Below, in pieces: positions 46,801 through 56,248 of a stretch of 64,000 nucleotides of DNA. The position numbers and the translations under genes are program-made. Within the stretch, counting starts at the first letter, position 1. The number at the start of each line of letters is the position of its first letter. The notes under the pieces are model-generated. The model did not search any database. It worked only from the letters and a program-made list of their open reading frames with translations, and was not told the origin of the DNA. Location: positions 62,001 through 126,000 of the forward strand of contig MU623393.1 in the NCBI GenBank assembly GCA_025201765.1. The letters are read 5' to 3'. This stretch comes from Daldinia sp. FL1419 (taxonomy: Eukaryota; Ascomycota; Sordariomycetes; Xylariales; Hypoxylaceae).

Positions 46801-47732
46801 CTATGGAAGACTTAGCTTCGCCACGGCGGCCCAGCTTTTCAACATTTACAGGACGGAGGAAAAGCTACGGGAATATCGTGCAAAGGGCGGCACCACTAAA
46901 GAGTTTGGAACATCCAACCACTGCCACATCATCAGGGTACGGTACAATGGCTCCTATGACAGGGGCGATTTCGACGCCAACACTATCTAGTACGGAGCAA
47001 AAACGGAGCTCGGCTAGTCGTCGTGATGTAGCGGCAGAGCCAAGCGAAATATCCCCTATAATACCAAAAGCACCGTCCAGGCCAACTTTATCGCGTCACT
47101 CGTCAGCAAGTCGATTCACCAGTAACCCAACCCCAGAAACTACTGTATTGATCGACGATTCAGGGCCCAGGATTACGTTCTCGGAAGGGCAGTCAGTTCC
47201 AACCAGAGTCAGACATCCTATATTATCACGAAACGCCTCAGCTGGTCCATTTTCTAGTAGACCCGTTCCTGAAACCAAGATTGAGGCCGAGGAATATCAT
47301 GGTACTCGACTTACATTTGCGGAACCTGAACACAGTGCGTCTGAGCCATTATTAAGATCTAGAAGAAACTCAGCGTCTCGGAACGGGGGACCATCGGATG
47401 TACGGCTTAATATACCAGAGTTACTAGCATCCCACCGTTCCGGTGGCTTATCAGACGAGGAGTCCCGCTCCTCGTACTCGACGCAGAGCCTACCTCTTTC
47501 ATTTAACGATTTGCCCAGCCGGGCCCAACACCTTATACTCAACGAGCTAATGCGCCAAAATAGCAATGATACGGCGGTGCTACTTACGACCCTTCCGATT
47601 CCCGAAGAGGGGACATGTAAGAGTGAAGAGGCTAGCTTAAGATATCTAACAGATATCGAGGTATTGTGTCACGAACTTCCGCCTGTCCTCTTAGTTTTGA
47701 GTAACAATATGACGGTAACGGTCAGCCTATAG
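43824..47732 (+). CDS. VHC1: Vacuolar cation-chloride cotransporter (SLC12 family, Vhc1-like)
   Basis: Exons 43824-44001, 44063-45045, 45100-46105 and 46147-47732 encode 1250 aa. The transport core has the SLC12 hallmark segments: KLGVIAGVFVPVVSNIISIL, GEVKGGGAYYLISRSLGPEF, SGIFAGASMSGDLRNPSKAI and LIFLFLIIHFMSPPKHWGDV. A long cytoplasmic C-terminal domain follows, with KFWRPQIILLINDPRHHTRL and GYGRIVNELLKDDEWW, as in yeast Vhc1 (1120 aa), which moves K+ and Cl- at the vacuole membrane. A Ser-rich linker at about residues 910-1200 carries two similar units of about 38 residues (see findings), absent from the core family. The transport function is inferred by homology. Confidence 0.93.
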
Positions 47733-48893
47733 CACGACCAAAGGAAGTCTTCTGAAATATAATAGGTTATTTCCTACGATATGTTCCACCTAGGTGTACC
47801 TAACCTGTTAATACTACCGTTAACTTAACCATATCCAACCAATACTTTCAAACCCCTTTATTTCCTTCGCTTCTATTTCCCAGTAAAAATCAGGCTTAAT
47901 TGCCGCTATTATTTACTCCTATCATGATCCACCTAATTAGCACGGTGAACCTTTGGGATAAAACAATGCTTTGCTTCCCTGACGCTTAGCGTTGGCGTAT
48001 ATCAGCAGTTGTCCCCATTGTTAGACGACGTATTAGCAGATCAGCAAAGGCAAGTTTATTAATGAATTAAAGACTAATAATAAGCAACATACAAAGTAGA
48101 GCATACTGGTATAGGTAACCTAGGTGAAAGGGGGACCTCCTAGTCCAGGTTGCCAGTAGGCCACTTAGAAATGGGGCTGCGAGATATTATTGACCATGGA
48201 ATGCAAAGTAACGTAGCATATTAATCAAAGGGTTAGTACTGAATAGTGCTGAATAGCCATCTTTATGCCAAGGAGGATTCGAGTTACCTAACTCTCTAAC
48301 AACATCAAAACAATGTTTCCATTCACCAGCTATATAATAGACAACCGACCCTTCAATGAGGAATACAATGCGTTGGTTAAGAGTTATCAAACGACAAAGC
48401 GTGCTACTTTATTGTGACTCCCTCGTGGCTCACAATAACCACAATCATGGCAACACGTCACTTTGGTTTGTGACGAAAGAAAGGAGTCATACATTCGACT
48501 CTAGTCAAAGAAAGAATACTTCACTCGTCCCATAGTTATTCCTACCTAACAAAAAGCGTGCCGTCATTAATGACCTGGAGCCTGTACCCGCGGCGCACCG
48601 CTTGGCTCTAGAATCATTTTGACTTTCCACTATTATATTAAGTCACTTGTTACTTGACGCCATGATTTGGTATTTATGAACGCATAGCGTATTCACCTCC
48701 TTATAGCATAGCGATTTCTTTTTATTTTTATTTTTAATTTTTTTTACTTATTTATTTACATATTCCATTACTTAATACTTAGTACTTAATATTTAATTAT
48801 TACCTTCCTAGCATCAAATATCAGCTCTATCATCTAGGTAGGACAAAAGAGGCAGATATCCTCACTCAAAGACAAGACAGAAACAGGGAACCG
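47733..48893. other. Intergenic
   Basis: No supported gene. It has T-rich stretches (48719-48765) shortly before the next gene. The 67-codon minus-strand frame at 48187-48390 has no domain. Confidence 0.5.
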
Positions 48894-50780
48894 ATGGCAC
48901 ACGAAAATCATCACCACCATCACCGAAGCTCGAGCTCGCCCCGCTCAGCCACCTTCCCTACTACCCTAAGACGCAGTAATAGTTGCGGTCTCCTGTCAAG
49001 AGTCTTGGGAAGTTTCCGGAATAAGCATCACGATGAGAAGGGGAAGAAGACGGCGGAGCAAGCCGGGGAAGATAGGCGAGATTGGATCGCCAACTATAAA
49101 GGCACACATCACCCGGACCGCCCACGTGTCGACAAGCGTACCCAGGAGATGGTATCTGACGAAGAATACGCCGCGCAGATCAGGCGGATGCAGGAACGGA
49201 GCCAGAGGTACTATGAGCTCAGCAGCCATGGCAGGACGCCCAAATCCCCCGTGCCGAACTTTAGTTATTCGTCGATGAGCCCGAGGAGCAATAGGATGAG
49301 TTCCGTGTCTCCGACGTTTGATAAGATATCCTGTACTTTCCATGACCGGATACCATCGAGGGCGACCGCAGTCACCGATCCAGTTGTCGCGTCTCCTGTA
49401 TCGCCCAGTGATAGAACGATACAAATATACCGTTCAAGTGGTTTGGACCGAGGCCCCATTATCCGATATAGCGAGGATTCCAAACGAGGGGGTTCTCCTC
49501 CGAGGACGACGTCCTTCACTAAGCAGCCCGTCAAGAGACGTAGCTCAGATGGTGCAGTTCTTAGGAGTCTCAGGAGGACGGAGACCTCGGCTAAGCTCCG
49601 AATAGACAAGCCTCTAGACCAGGAGACAAAGCCACTGGTATTCAACGACTCTACCGACGAGCTCTCACCTAGCCTCATACTCAACTCTTCACCAACCTTA
49701 CCATCTCGCCCCTACGCGGCACCGACGTCAGCATCTACGGCCGCATTCCCTTCACCCATACGAACCTGCCCCTGGCGCGGTTGTCACGCGATCCTGGCCA
49801 CAACGCAAGAGAAAATAGACAACATATGCAAAACATGCCACGAGGCCTTGTACCCTCGGGCGAGCGCATTCTTCGGCTCTAGCCCGTACAGCCATTCTCC
49901 ACCCTCCGTCAAAGACACCCATCTCGAGACTCTACGCGTCCTCATCGGCACAAAATCCACCAATGCCGACGACGAGGATTCACGTGCCCGGAGCGAGGGC
50001 ATCCGCACGCAACCAACCAATCTCGACAAGAGATACAGCATAGGGAGTTTCAAGCTCCTCCCCGCGCCGCGGGGGAAAAGGAGACAAATCGCCGAGGCAA
50101 GGAAAAGACTAAGCGACGAAGAAAGCGAGAAAGAAAGCGGCAACGAAAGCGCAGGCTCGGCCTGGAGCACATCTTCGTTCTCGCACGAGCACCACCGCCG
50201 CCGCCACCCCGCGCCTACTCTCGGGCCCCGCGGAACGGGCCCCGACTTCCCGCACTACGAGGGAATCTTCGGCGCGAGCCCCCGGTCCGCAAGGCCGCTC
50301 TTGGATAAAGACAACCGGGACGACGGGAATAGCATGCACGTCAACACGGACAAAGAAGAGGAGGAGGAGGAGGAGGAGGAGGAAGCCCAAGCCGCCGCCG
50401 ACCCCCCCAGCGACCACTCCTGGACAACAGACAGCCGATCCAGCCGGGCCTCCTGGACCTCCGGCGGGCCTACATCCCCCGTTTCCGCTGCCGACGGAGA
50501 CGCAAAACGCGAGTTATTCCCCCCACCCCTCATCGCGCGCGTCCAAAGCGGCGAGCAGGCGTTCCCCGAGCCTGCCCTTCGGCGTAGCGGGGGCTACCAT
50601 GCTACCAGGGACACGTTGCTATACCGCGAGATCGAGGATATAATCGACTGCTACGCGGACGTAAACGCGGGGATAGGGGACGCGCCGGGGAGGCAGCGCC
50701 GGAAAGCCGGTGCCGTCGCGTCGTTCCTTGGAGACGAGCCGCTGACGGCGAAGATGATGAGGAGGAGGGGGTTTATCTAA
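48894..50780 (+). CDS. Fungal-specific low-complexity protein with a possible zinc knuckle
   Basis: The single-exon 628-aa protein begins MAHENHHHHHRSSSSPRSAT and is rich in Ser, Arg and Pro. A conserved-looking early block reads DWIANYKGTHHPDRPRVDKR and EMVSDEEYAAQIRRMQERSQ. At about residues 293-318 is CPWRGCHAILATTQEKIDNI followed by CKTCHEAL, a C-x4-C...C-x2-C-H arrangement that could bind one zinc. An 11-residue glutamate run (GAGGAG repeats) lies near residue 490. The C-terminal block ends AKMMRRRGFI after LLYREIEDIIDCYADVN. I recognise the pattern as a filamentous-ascomycete protein of unknown role; no enzyme fold is evident. Confidence 0.78.
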   Translation: MAHENHHHHHRSSSSPRSATFPTTLRRSNSCGLLSRVLGSFRNKHHDEKGKKTAEQAGEDRRDWIANYKGTHHPDRPRVDKRTQEMVSDEEYAAQIRRMQERSQRYYELSSHGRTPKSPVPNFSYSSMSPRSNRMSSVSPTFDKISCTFHDRIPSRATAVTDPVVASPVSPSDRTIQIYRSSGLDRGPIIRYSEDSKRGGSPPRTTSFTKQPVKRRSSDGAVLRSLRRTETSAKLRIDKPLDQETKPLVFNDSTDELSPSLILNSSPTLPSRPYAAPTSASTAAFPSPIRTCPWRGCHAILATTQEKIDNICKTCHEALYPRASAFFGSSPYSHSPPSVKDTHLETLRVLIGTKSTNADDEDSRARSEGIRTQPTNLDKRYSIGSFKLLPAPRGKRRQIAEARKRLSDEESEKESGNESAGSAWSTSSFSHEHHRRRHPAPTLGPRGTGPDFPHYEGIFGASPRSARPLLDKDNRDDGNSMHVNTDKEEEEEEEEEEAQAAADPPSDHSWTTDSRSSRASWTSGGPTSPVSAADGDAKRELFPPPLIARVQSGEQAFPEPALRRSGGYHATRDTLLYREIEDIIDCYADVNAGIGDAPGRQRRKAGAVASFLGDEPLTAKMMRRRGFI

Positions 50781-51286
50781 GGGGTGCCTGTCACGTTAGT
50801 TGGGTCAGGATAGGCCGGGTTAGGATAACCCAGGCAAATTAGGATGGGATTGGTAACATGCATGAAGGAAAAGGAGTAGTGAATTAACAAGTAGCACTCT
50901 ACATAATAATGTAAAGAGGCATTACTCGTGAGAAGACGACGATCTCAAAACACGTAACAAAAACACAACACAATACAACACAATAGGATGCGATGCAAGT
51001 AACTCCGATGGGCATAGTCGAGTGGCTAGAGAACCATCATAGGAATGTATCCTAGGGAGTAAATACAGGCCTATAAAATCGATATAGACCCGTTCCAAAA
51101 AGAAAAAAGAAAAAAGCCGAATGCAATCCATGCCGACGATGATGAACGACGTATAATGTAACCCTTTTTTTCCCCCTTTTCCTAAGTCAAGCCGGGGAAG
51201 GACTAATAACTCCACTCCATTCCGGAAAATAGACGCCTGGTATCTACCTCAAGTAACCCTGCAACCGTGTTACGCATCAAGAAATC
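50781..51286. other. Convergent 3' flanks
   Basis: It lies between the 48894-50780 gene and the SPT4 region. A word TAGTCGAGTGG near 51016 resembles a tRNA A box, but no B box or cloverleaf follows. No gene is visible. Confidence 0.6.
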
Positions 51287-51508
51287 TTAATTGCCATTAT
51301 GCTCTCCTTCTCCAGCTTGCTGCATCTGTTGGTTCTGCTGGTTCTGCTCCTGGTGACTTTCATCGATATTCTCCTTCCGACGATGCTGCTTACGTTTATT
51401 CCTCTTTCCGTTCTTCTTCTTACCATAAATCTGAGCAGGTTGCTGCTGCTCCCGTTCTGCATGCTTGGTAGCGCGGCTTCTCGGCCTTGAAATGCCCTCG
51501 GCCGCTGT
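51287..51508 (-). other. In-frame open extension after the SPT4 UAG
   Basis: Directly after the SPT4 stop, the same frame reads 73 further codons, beginning TAAEGISRPRSRATKH and ending AGEGEHNGN before TAA. The composition is Lys/Arg-rich and then Gln/Asn-rich, with fungal-preferred codons (AAG, CAG, GAG, AAC). A weak alternative acceptor (TTTCAAG, exon start 51485) in the same intron would join SPT4 exon 2 to this frame and bypass the UAG. The region is poor in T on this strand, so stops are rarer than average and a second frame is also open. Confidence 0.45.
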
Positions 51509-52042
51509 CTAGTCGATCTCGAGGGCGCTTCCATCGCGCCTATGCGGAGGAAAAAAAAACATATTAGCGCCTATTTTTTCCCGCTGTCAAGTATGACGAA
51601 AGGGTAAAACACTCACGGAATGTGGACATGACCTTGATCCTCCATCGCTTGCTTGATGTCTTCCGGTAGAGTACCATTCACCTTGATGGCATAGGTTCCG
51701 GGAACAAAGGTGTCAACGCGCTGCCAGCGCGCGACCCAGGAGCGACGAGGCTGGAAAAAGGAAGCAGTCCCCTCGTACTGGCTCGAGGTACAGGCTTCAA
51801 TGGCCTCGGGGGATCCCTTGAGATCGAGAAAAGGGCAGTTGGGACAACCCTCCGCACGGAAGTGCTGTTAAATTTACCCACGTTAGCATTTGTAGATCGA
51901 ACAAAAGCGAGACCAGTAGAAGAGGGAACGGGATATAAATACATACGGACTGGGTCATGATGATGGAGCAGACCATACACGCACGGGCATATCGCCACTG
52001 GTTAGGCGCGATTACCATGTTGAGCAGGTTCTGTGAAGCCAT
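51509..52042 (-). CDS. SPT4: Transcription elongation factor Spt4, three exons
   Basis: Exons 52042-51947, 51864-51617 and 51539-51509 encode 124 aa. The protein starts MASQNLLNMVIAPNQWRYAR and has the four zinc ligands in CMVC and CPNC. It continues with SWVARWQRVDTFVPGTYAIK and ends with the conserved PRDGS followed by ALEID. Spt4 pairs with Spt5 (DSIF) to keep Pol II processive. The length is normal for the family if the UAG at 51511-51509 is the stop. The frame then stays open for 73 codons to a TAA at 51289-51287, and upstream the frame is open back to a UAG at 52297-52295 (see findings). Confidence 0.94.
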
Positions 52043-52294
52043 TTTGATGATGATGATGATGATGATGTCGGGGGTAGGATTGGTTGATCGGTTGTCGTGG
52101 GTGGCTAAATAACAAAAAACGCTGTAATTGGGACCGCGTCTACCAAAGCTTTGATCGTCAGAATCCCTGTGGTAGGAACCTTGTTGGTAAGAGCCTCCAC
52201 GATCAGAATCTTCGTAGTCGGGATCTCCGTGACCGGAATCCTGGTTGTAAGAGCCCGCTTGGTCGGGACCCTCGCGATCGCGATTCTCGTCGTG
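52043..52294 (-). other. 84-codon open, coding-like link between the low-complexity ORF and SPT4
   Basis: In the SPT4 frame this interval reads HDENRDREGPDQAGSYNQDS, then GDPDYEDSDRGGSYQQGSYH and DDQSFGRRGPNYS, with no stop. It ends in an isoleucine run from a GAT/ATC trinucleotide repeat just before the SPT4 ATG. A possible acceptor (GTTTTTTGTTATTTAG, ending 52101) lies inside. It could be a 5' leader, the true end of the upstream protein, or a decayed exon. Confidence 0.4.
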
Positions 52295-53185
52295 CTATTC
52301 GCCGTCGAAATTATCCTCGTCTTCGTCTTCGTCCTCGTCCTCGTCCTCGTAGAAATGCTCGTCGTCAGGATCTTCCTCTAGGATGGAAGGATACCAGGCT
52401 TGATCTTCGCCTTCCTGCTCTTCTTCTTCCTCGGTATCGTCTCGATGATCGTCTTCGTCGTCGCTTTGCTCGTCGGACGAATCTCCAAGGATGAGGCTTT
52501 CCGGATCGGCGGCGTTAGAAGTAGAATCAAGATCGGGAGCTTGAGTAGATGCTCGAGTAGATGCTCGAGTAGATGCTTGGATAGACGCTTGGCCGAGTAC
52601 TTGACCGAGTACTTGAATGAGCGATTGGTCAGGTACCTCAGTAATCGTTTGACCGCGTACTTGAAGAACTGTTTGGACAGGCGCGGCAATTCCTTGGTTG
52701 GTAAGAATCTGGACAAAGACAGGAACCTCGGAAAAGTTGAGACGCGGAGCGTAGAGGGTGCGTGCAGAAGGATCCAATTCAGGAGCGTTGGAAGCGTGAG
52801 TGTTGAAAGTCACTTCTTGATCCTGGGAAAGCGAATCAACAAAAGTTTCGTTTGCAGGCTGGTTAGACGAAGATTCCTGGTTAGCTTGCACGGCATGGAT
52901 GGGAAGGTTGTCAGAGGCAGGGGTATTGACAGGAACAGAAATATTGTTACTATCACTAGCGGAAGATTGCCGGCTAGAAGTAGCCTCGTTAGCCTCATTA
53001 GCAGCTACTTCAGGTGCTTCAGGTGCGTCAGGTATTTCAACTGCTGTAGGTGCTGTAGGTGCTCCAGGTGCTGTAAGTACTGCGGGGGGCGCCTTAGGGG
53101 CTTGAAGTCGAGCTCTTTGTTGAGCTCTTTTCTTAGTTAGGCGAGCTCGAACCCTCTTGTTCTTAGCTTGCTGCACGCGGTTCAT
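52295..53185 (-). CDS. Low-complexity protein directly upstream of, and in frame with, SPT4
   Basis: The 296-aa ORF starts MNRVQQAKNKRVRARLTKKR (strongly basic). It continues with Ala/Pro/Glu- and Ser/Asn-rich sequence, has a short tandem STRASTRASTQA at about residues 208-219 and ends in a long Glu/Asp tail. A more ordered segment reads YAPRLNFSEVPVFVQILTNQ. I recognise no family. Its UAG stop (52297-52295) is followed in the same frame by 84 open codons, rich in Gly-Ser-Tyr and Asp-Ser, that run into the SPT4 ATG at 52042. The plus-strand open frame over the same interval is the mirror of this one and is rejected. Confidence 0.6.
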   Translation of the reverse strand: MNRVQQAKNKRVRARLTKKRAQQRARLQAPKAPPAVLTAPGAPTAPTAVEIPDAPEAPEVAANEANEATSSRQSSASDSNNISVPVNTPASDNLPIHAVQANQESSSNQPANETFVDSLSQDQEVTFNTHASNAPELDPSARTLYAPRLNFSEVPVFVQILTNQGIAAPVQTVLQVRGQTITEVPDQSLIQVLGQVLGQASIQASTRASTRASTQAPDLDSTSNAADPESLILGDSSDEQSDDEDDHRDDTEEEEEQEGEDQAWYPSILEEDPDDEHFYEDEDEDEDEDEDNFDGE

Positions 53186-53774
53186 TGTGGGTTAGATCAA
53201 CTACGGTTTGCTGCAATCCTGCTTAATTGAAAAGAGATGCATGGAATTAAGTTCGGATAAACAAATACTGCATTTACATATCCGCTTTAAATATTCACTA
53301 GGGGGGATAAGGTGATTGCCAAGTCAGCCAAATGCACTTGCACGGTGCAAGCGGCACTTGCTCAAATAGTGGGACAGCCTCCTAAAATATGCAAACTTCT
53401 ACTGCACGTGCACAAGCATGTAGCTCTAGGTACTATCTAGGCCATCACACTGCTTAAGGATACAACTTTAGAACCTTTTCGAAGCAAACAAAGAAGAAGA
53501 CGATACCCAAAAACGTTAGTGACTCCAAACAAGCTAATTGTTTTGGGTTTAACATGTGGCATCTAAATCACAAAAAACTCGCTTATCTACAGCGTGTATG
53601 CGCCTATCCGACTATACCAAAGTACAAGCTTCTAATCACAGGCTCCATGCGAACTTGAAAATGCATAACCAGGAACTAGGAACTTATATTACCTAGCTCG
53701 CAAGTAAATAGTAAATACCTGCCTTCATACTAAAGACAAGAAACACGATAGTTACACCAATAACAAAGTCCATA
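53186..53774. other. Intergenic between the low-complexity ORF and POP8
   Basis: A divergent promoter region. It contains the palindromic CTTGCACGGTGCAAG (53338-53352) and further CACTTGC words nearby. No gene is seen. Confidence 0.5.
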
Positions 53775-54218
53775 ATGTCCGAAAAAGCTGATGTATCCAT
53801 GACCGATGCATCAACCGTCGGCACGCAAAGTGCCACCAAGGTCAAAAAATCTCACGAGTTAGCTACAATTACCATCAGATCATCGCGCTATTCTTATGCA
53901 CATCTCGAGCTTTTCAGCGCCTCGGCAGATCCTGGTGTACTGGATGCTCTCCAGGTGCGGTCTAAGTGTACATCTGCCTTGAAGCAGTTCCTTGGTACTA
54001 CGGGCCTCGGGATCCCTTTAGATATCCTAAAGGTAGACGGGAAGGACTGCTGGTTAAGAATGCCTCGGGACGACTTAGGAGCATTCTCTGCGGCCATCAC
54101 AGCTTGGCAAGGTTCCTACCACGACGGGGTTCACTCGTCACTTCGAATACGAGGATGTTCTGACTGGCTTGGTGCCTTGGTTGGAAGAGATGGGGAGGAT
54201 GAGCTATGGACTAGTTGA
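53775..54218 (+). CDS. POP8: RNase P/MRP protein subunit Pop8
   Basis: The single-exon 147-aa protein starts MSEKADVSMTDASTVGTQS. It then has the Pop8 RRM-like fold: HELATITIRSSRYSYAHLEL (first strand and helix), ALQVRSKCTSALKQFLGTTG, IPLDILKVDGKDCWLRMPRD (the conserved strand pair) and FSAAITAWQG. Pop8 forms a heterotrimer with Pop6/Pop7 or Pop1-associated proteins in the RNase P and MRP particles that process tRNA and rRNA precursors. The size fits the fungal family. After the UGA the frame stays open for 83 codons overlapping the PPT1 3' end; I regard that as uncertain. Confidence 0.8.
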   Translation: MSEKADVSMTDASTVGTQSATKVKKSHELATITIRSSRYSYAHLELFSASADPGVLDALQVRSKCTSALKQFLGTTGLGIPLDILKVDGKDCWLRMPRDDLGAFSAAITAWQGSYHDGVHSSLRIRGCSDWLGALVGRDGEDELWTS

Positions 54219-54450
54219 AGCTTGACGGACAAACTCGTTTTTGTTAACCGTCACTACCACGCCGAGAAACAAAATAATCTCAAACCAAATTCCCATTCGT
54301 ACCGCCTTAATGGTATATCCAGTTTCCTCTCCTTGTCCCCACAACGCCTATGCTTCCCTGACGATCAAGTGCCATATATGCAAAGATGCCACGTTAAGCC
54401 ACCGTCCAATGCAAGATCACCGTTTGGAAACACCAAAACCAAAATGCTTC

Positions 54451-56248
54451 TTACATCATCGACATAAGGGAGTTATTTGCATACGCCTAGAAAAAAGTTA
54501 GTCTAAAGTGCTAGCCTTGTGGCGGCAAGGGGACTCACCATTGGTCGGATTGGAGGATGTGGAACAGCGTCGAATTGGTTGAAGTTTAACTTGTAATCAG
54601 GCCCAATGTTGATGTAAGCTCCCCTATTTTCCGTCTGGTCACAATATTTCGGTGCCGAGAAGACTTGGAACTAGTTAGCAAATGTGAATCAACCAACAGA
54701 AAGTCACCTACCAGTAATGCACTTTCCGTCGTGCTCCTCTTCGTAACCATCCATGCGAACTTCGTGGCTGCGGATAATAGCGTCTAGGCCGTTCTTTTCG
54801 CAGAACCTCTTCGTTACGTCTGGTCCGAATTGCATACCCACTCCTCGCTTGCTGGGACCTCGTCCGGGGGCCGTTTGAGGATCCGTCCAGAGCATTTCCA
54901 TCATTAGCCCAGCTTGACCTGGTTGCCTCTGAGCATGCCTGTTGACCTTTCGGATATCGTCTAGGGTGACATTATCATCCGAAAACAGACCGCCGTGTAG
55001 GACGAGATACTTAGAACCGATGAGTGTTGCCAATGGTAATGCCGAAAAGCTCTCGGAGAACAGCTTAAACACTCTGAAATTCGATTAGGATCTGTGAGTG
55101 GGTGAGTTTGAACTAAATTTAATGACGTACCGTTCATTATATTTGGCCTTGCACTCTCCTTCGAAGCCGTAGACCTTGTTCATATCATCGGTTTCGTGAT
55201 TACCTCTGTTTAGGAACATGCCACTAGGGCGTAACCACTTATAAGCATATAGTAATAGGGCGATTTCTGTCGACCAAGAACCTCGGTCTACAAAATCTCC
55301 GTTGAACAGGTACCAATGCTTCTCTGATGGACGACCATTTAGCCTGAAAAGCTCCATAAGATCGTAGTACTGTCCTATAACAAAGTTAGCTTCAGATCGG
55401 TACACCTCGTACTCTCATACTGACCATGCGTATCACCACAGACGGTGAGCTTGACGTCGTCCGGAATTTCCATCTCAACCATAGTCGGTTCGTTGTATAC
55501 AATATTCTTCACTGCAATTATGATTTGGTAGACATATTTCTTGTGTATCTTCTTTCCGTTCTTGAACCTTTCGATCATGTCGTCGATAAATTCCTGGGTC
55601 ATTTCGTCCTTGAGCTGTACACCGTCGTAGTCTGGCTCGACAGCTATGGATTCAATATCGAGACCCTCCGCCGCAGAGGGCTCGTCTCCTACGTCGATCG
55701 CAGCATAAAAGTTTAACTGCCGTACGATCTTCTGGCACTCGGCAAGCTTTAGCTTGGCATCCTTGTTGGTAGGATCGAGCTCGACGCATTTCTTGAAGTC
55801 TCGCACGGCATCCTTTGGTTTTAGGATAGCGGCGGAAGCCACAGCGCGGCGGAAATACGCCTATTTTCAACCGAGTCAGCACTGTGACCACTTGACAAGG
55901 AGTAACCAACTGGGACTTGGGTAGCAATAGGTCTTAACAGATGGTAATATATACTTTTACAAATTTGGGGTTCAGTTCAATGGCTTTTGTAGCATCAGCA
56001 ATAGCATAGCCATAAGATTCTGATTTGATATGTGCCTAAAGATTCGAGGTAATGTCAGTCACGCGAGCATTCTAAGGCTGGAATAGGGTATTACAAACTT
56101 GAGCCCTATTCGTGAAATATGTCGGCTCCTTATCATTCAACTCGATAGCCTTGGTATAAAGGTCAATTGCTTTAGGCCAGTCGTGAGCTGCAAAAGCTTT
56201 GTTACCGTCATTCTTGTAGGCCGTTGCCTGCTCTACTGCAGAGGCCAT
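54451..56248 (-). CDS. PPT1: Serine/threonine protein phosphatase 5 (Ppt1), seven exons
   Basis: Exons 56248-56099, 56035-55955, 55860-55425, 55374-55131, 55073-54712, 54663-54539 and 54486-54451 encode 477 aa. Three TPR repeats occupy the N-terminus (AYKNDGNKAFAAHDWPKAID, SYGYAIADATKAIELNPKF and AYFRRAVASAAILKPKDAV); they bind the Hsp90 MEEVD tail. The PPP catalytic domain has all metal and active-site motifs: GDTHGQ (219-224), GDFVDRG, GNHET, LVLHGGLFS and IIRSHEV. The last two exons supply APKYCDQTENRGAY and the typical ending PPIRPMAYANNSLMSMM. Ppt1 dephosphorylates Hsp90 and co-chaperones. It is convergent with POP8. Confidence 0.96.

Noticed and set aside
51005..51080. tRNA-like A box (TAGTCGAGTGG)
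   Set aside because: No B box, acceptor stem or T arm follows within a plausible distance.
52400..53140. 246-codon plus-strand open frame opposite the low-complexity ORF
   Set aside because: It mirrors the minus-strand frame and arises from the same short repeats and acidic tail. The minus-strand frame has a natural basic start, mixed segments and a coherent tail.
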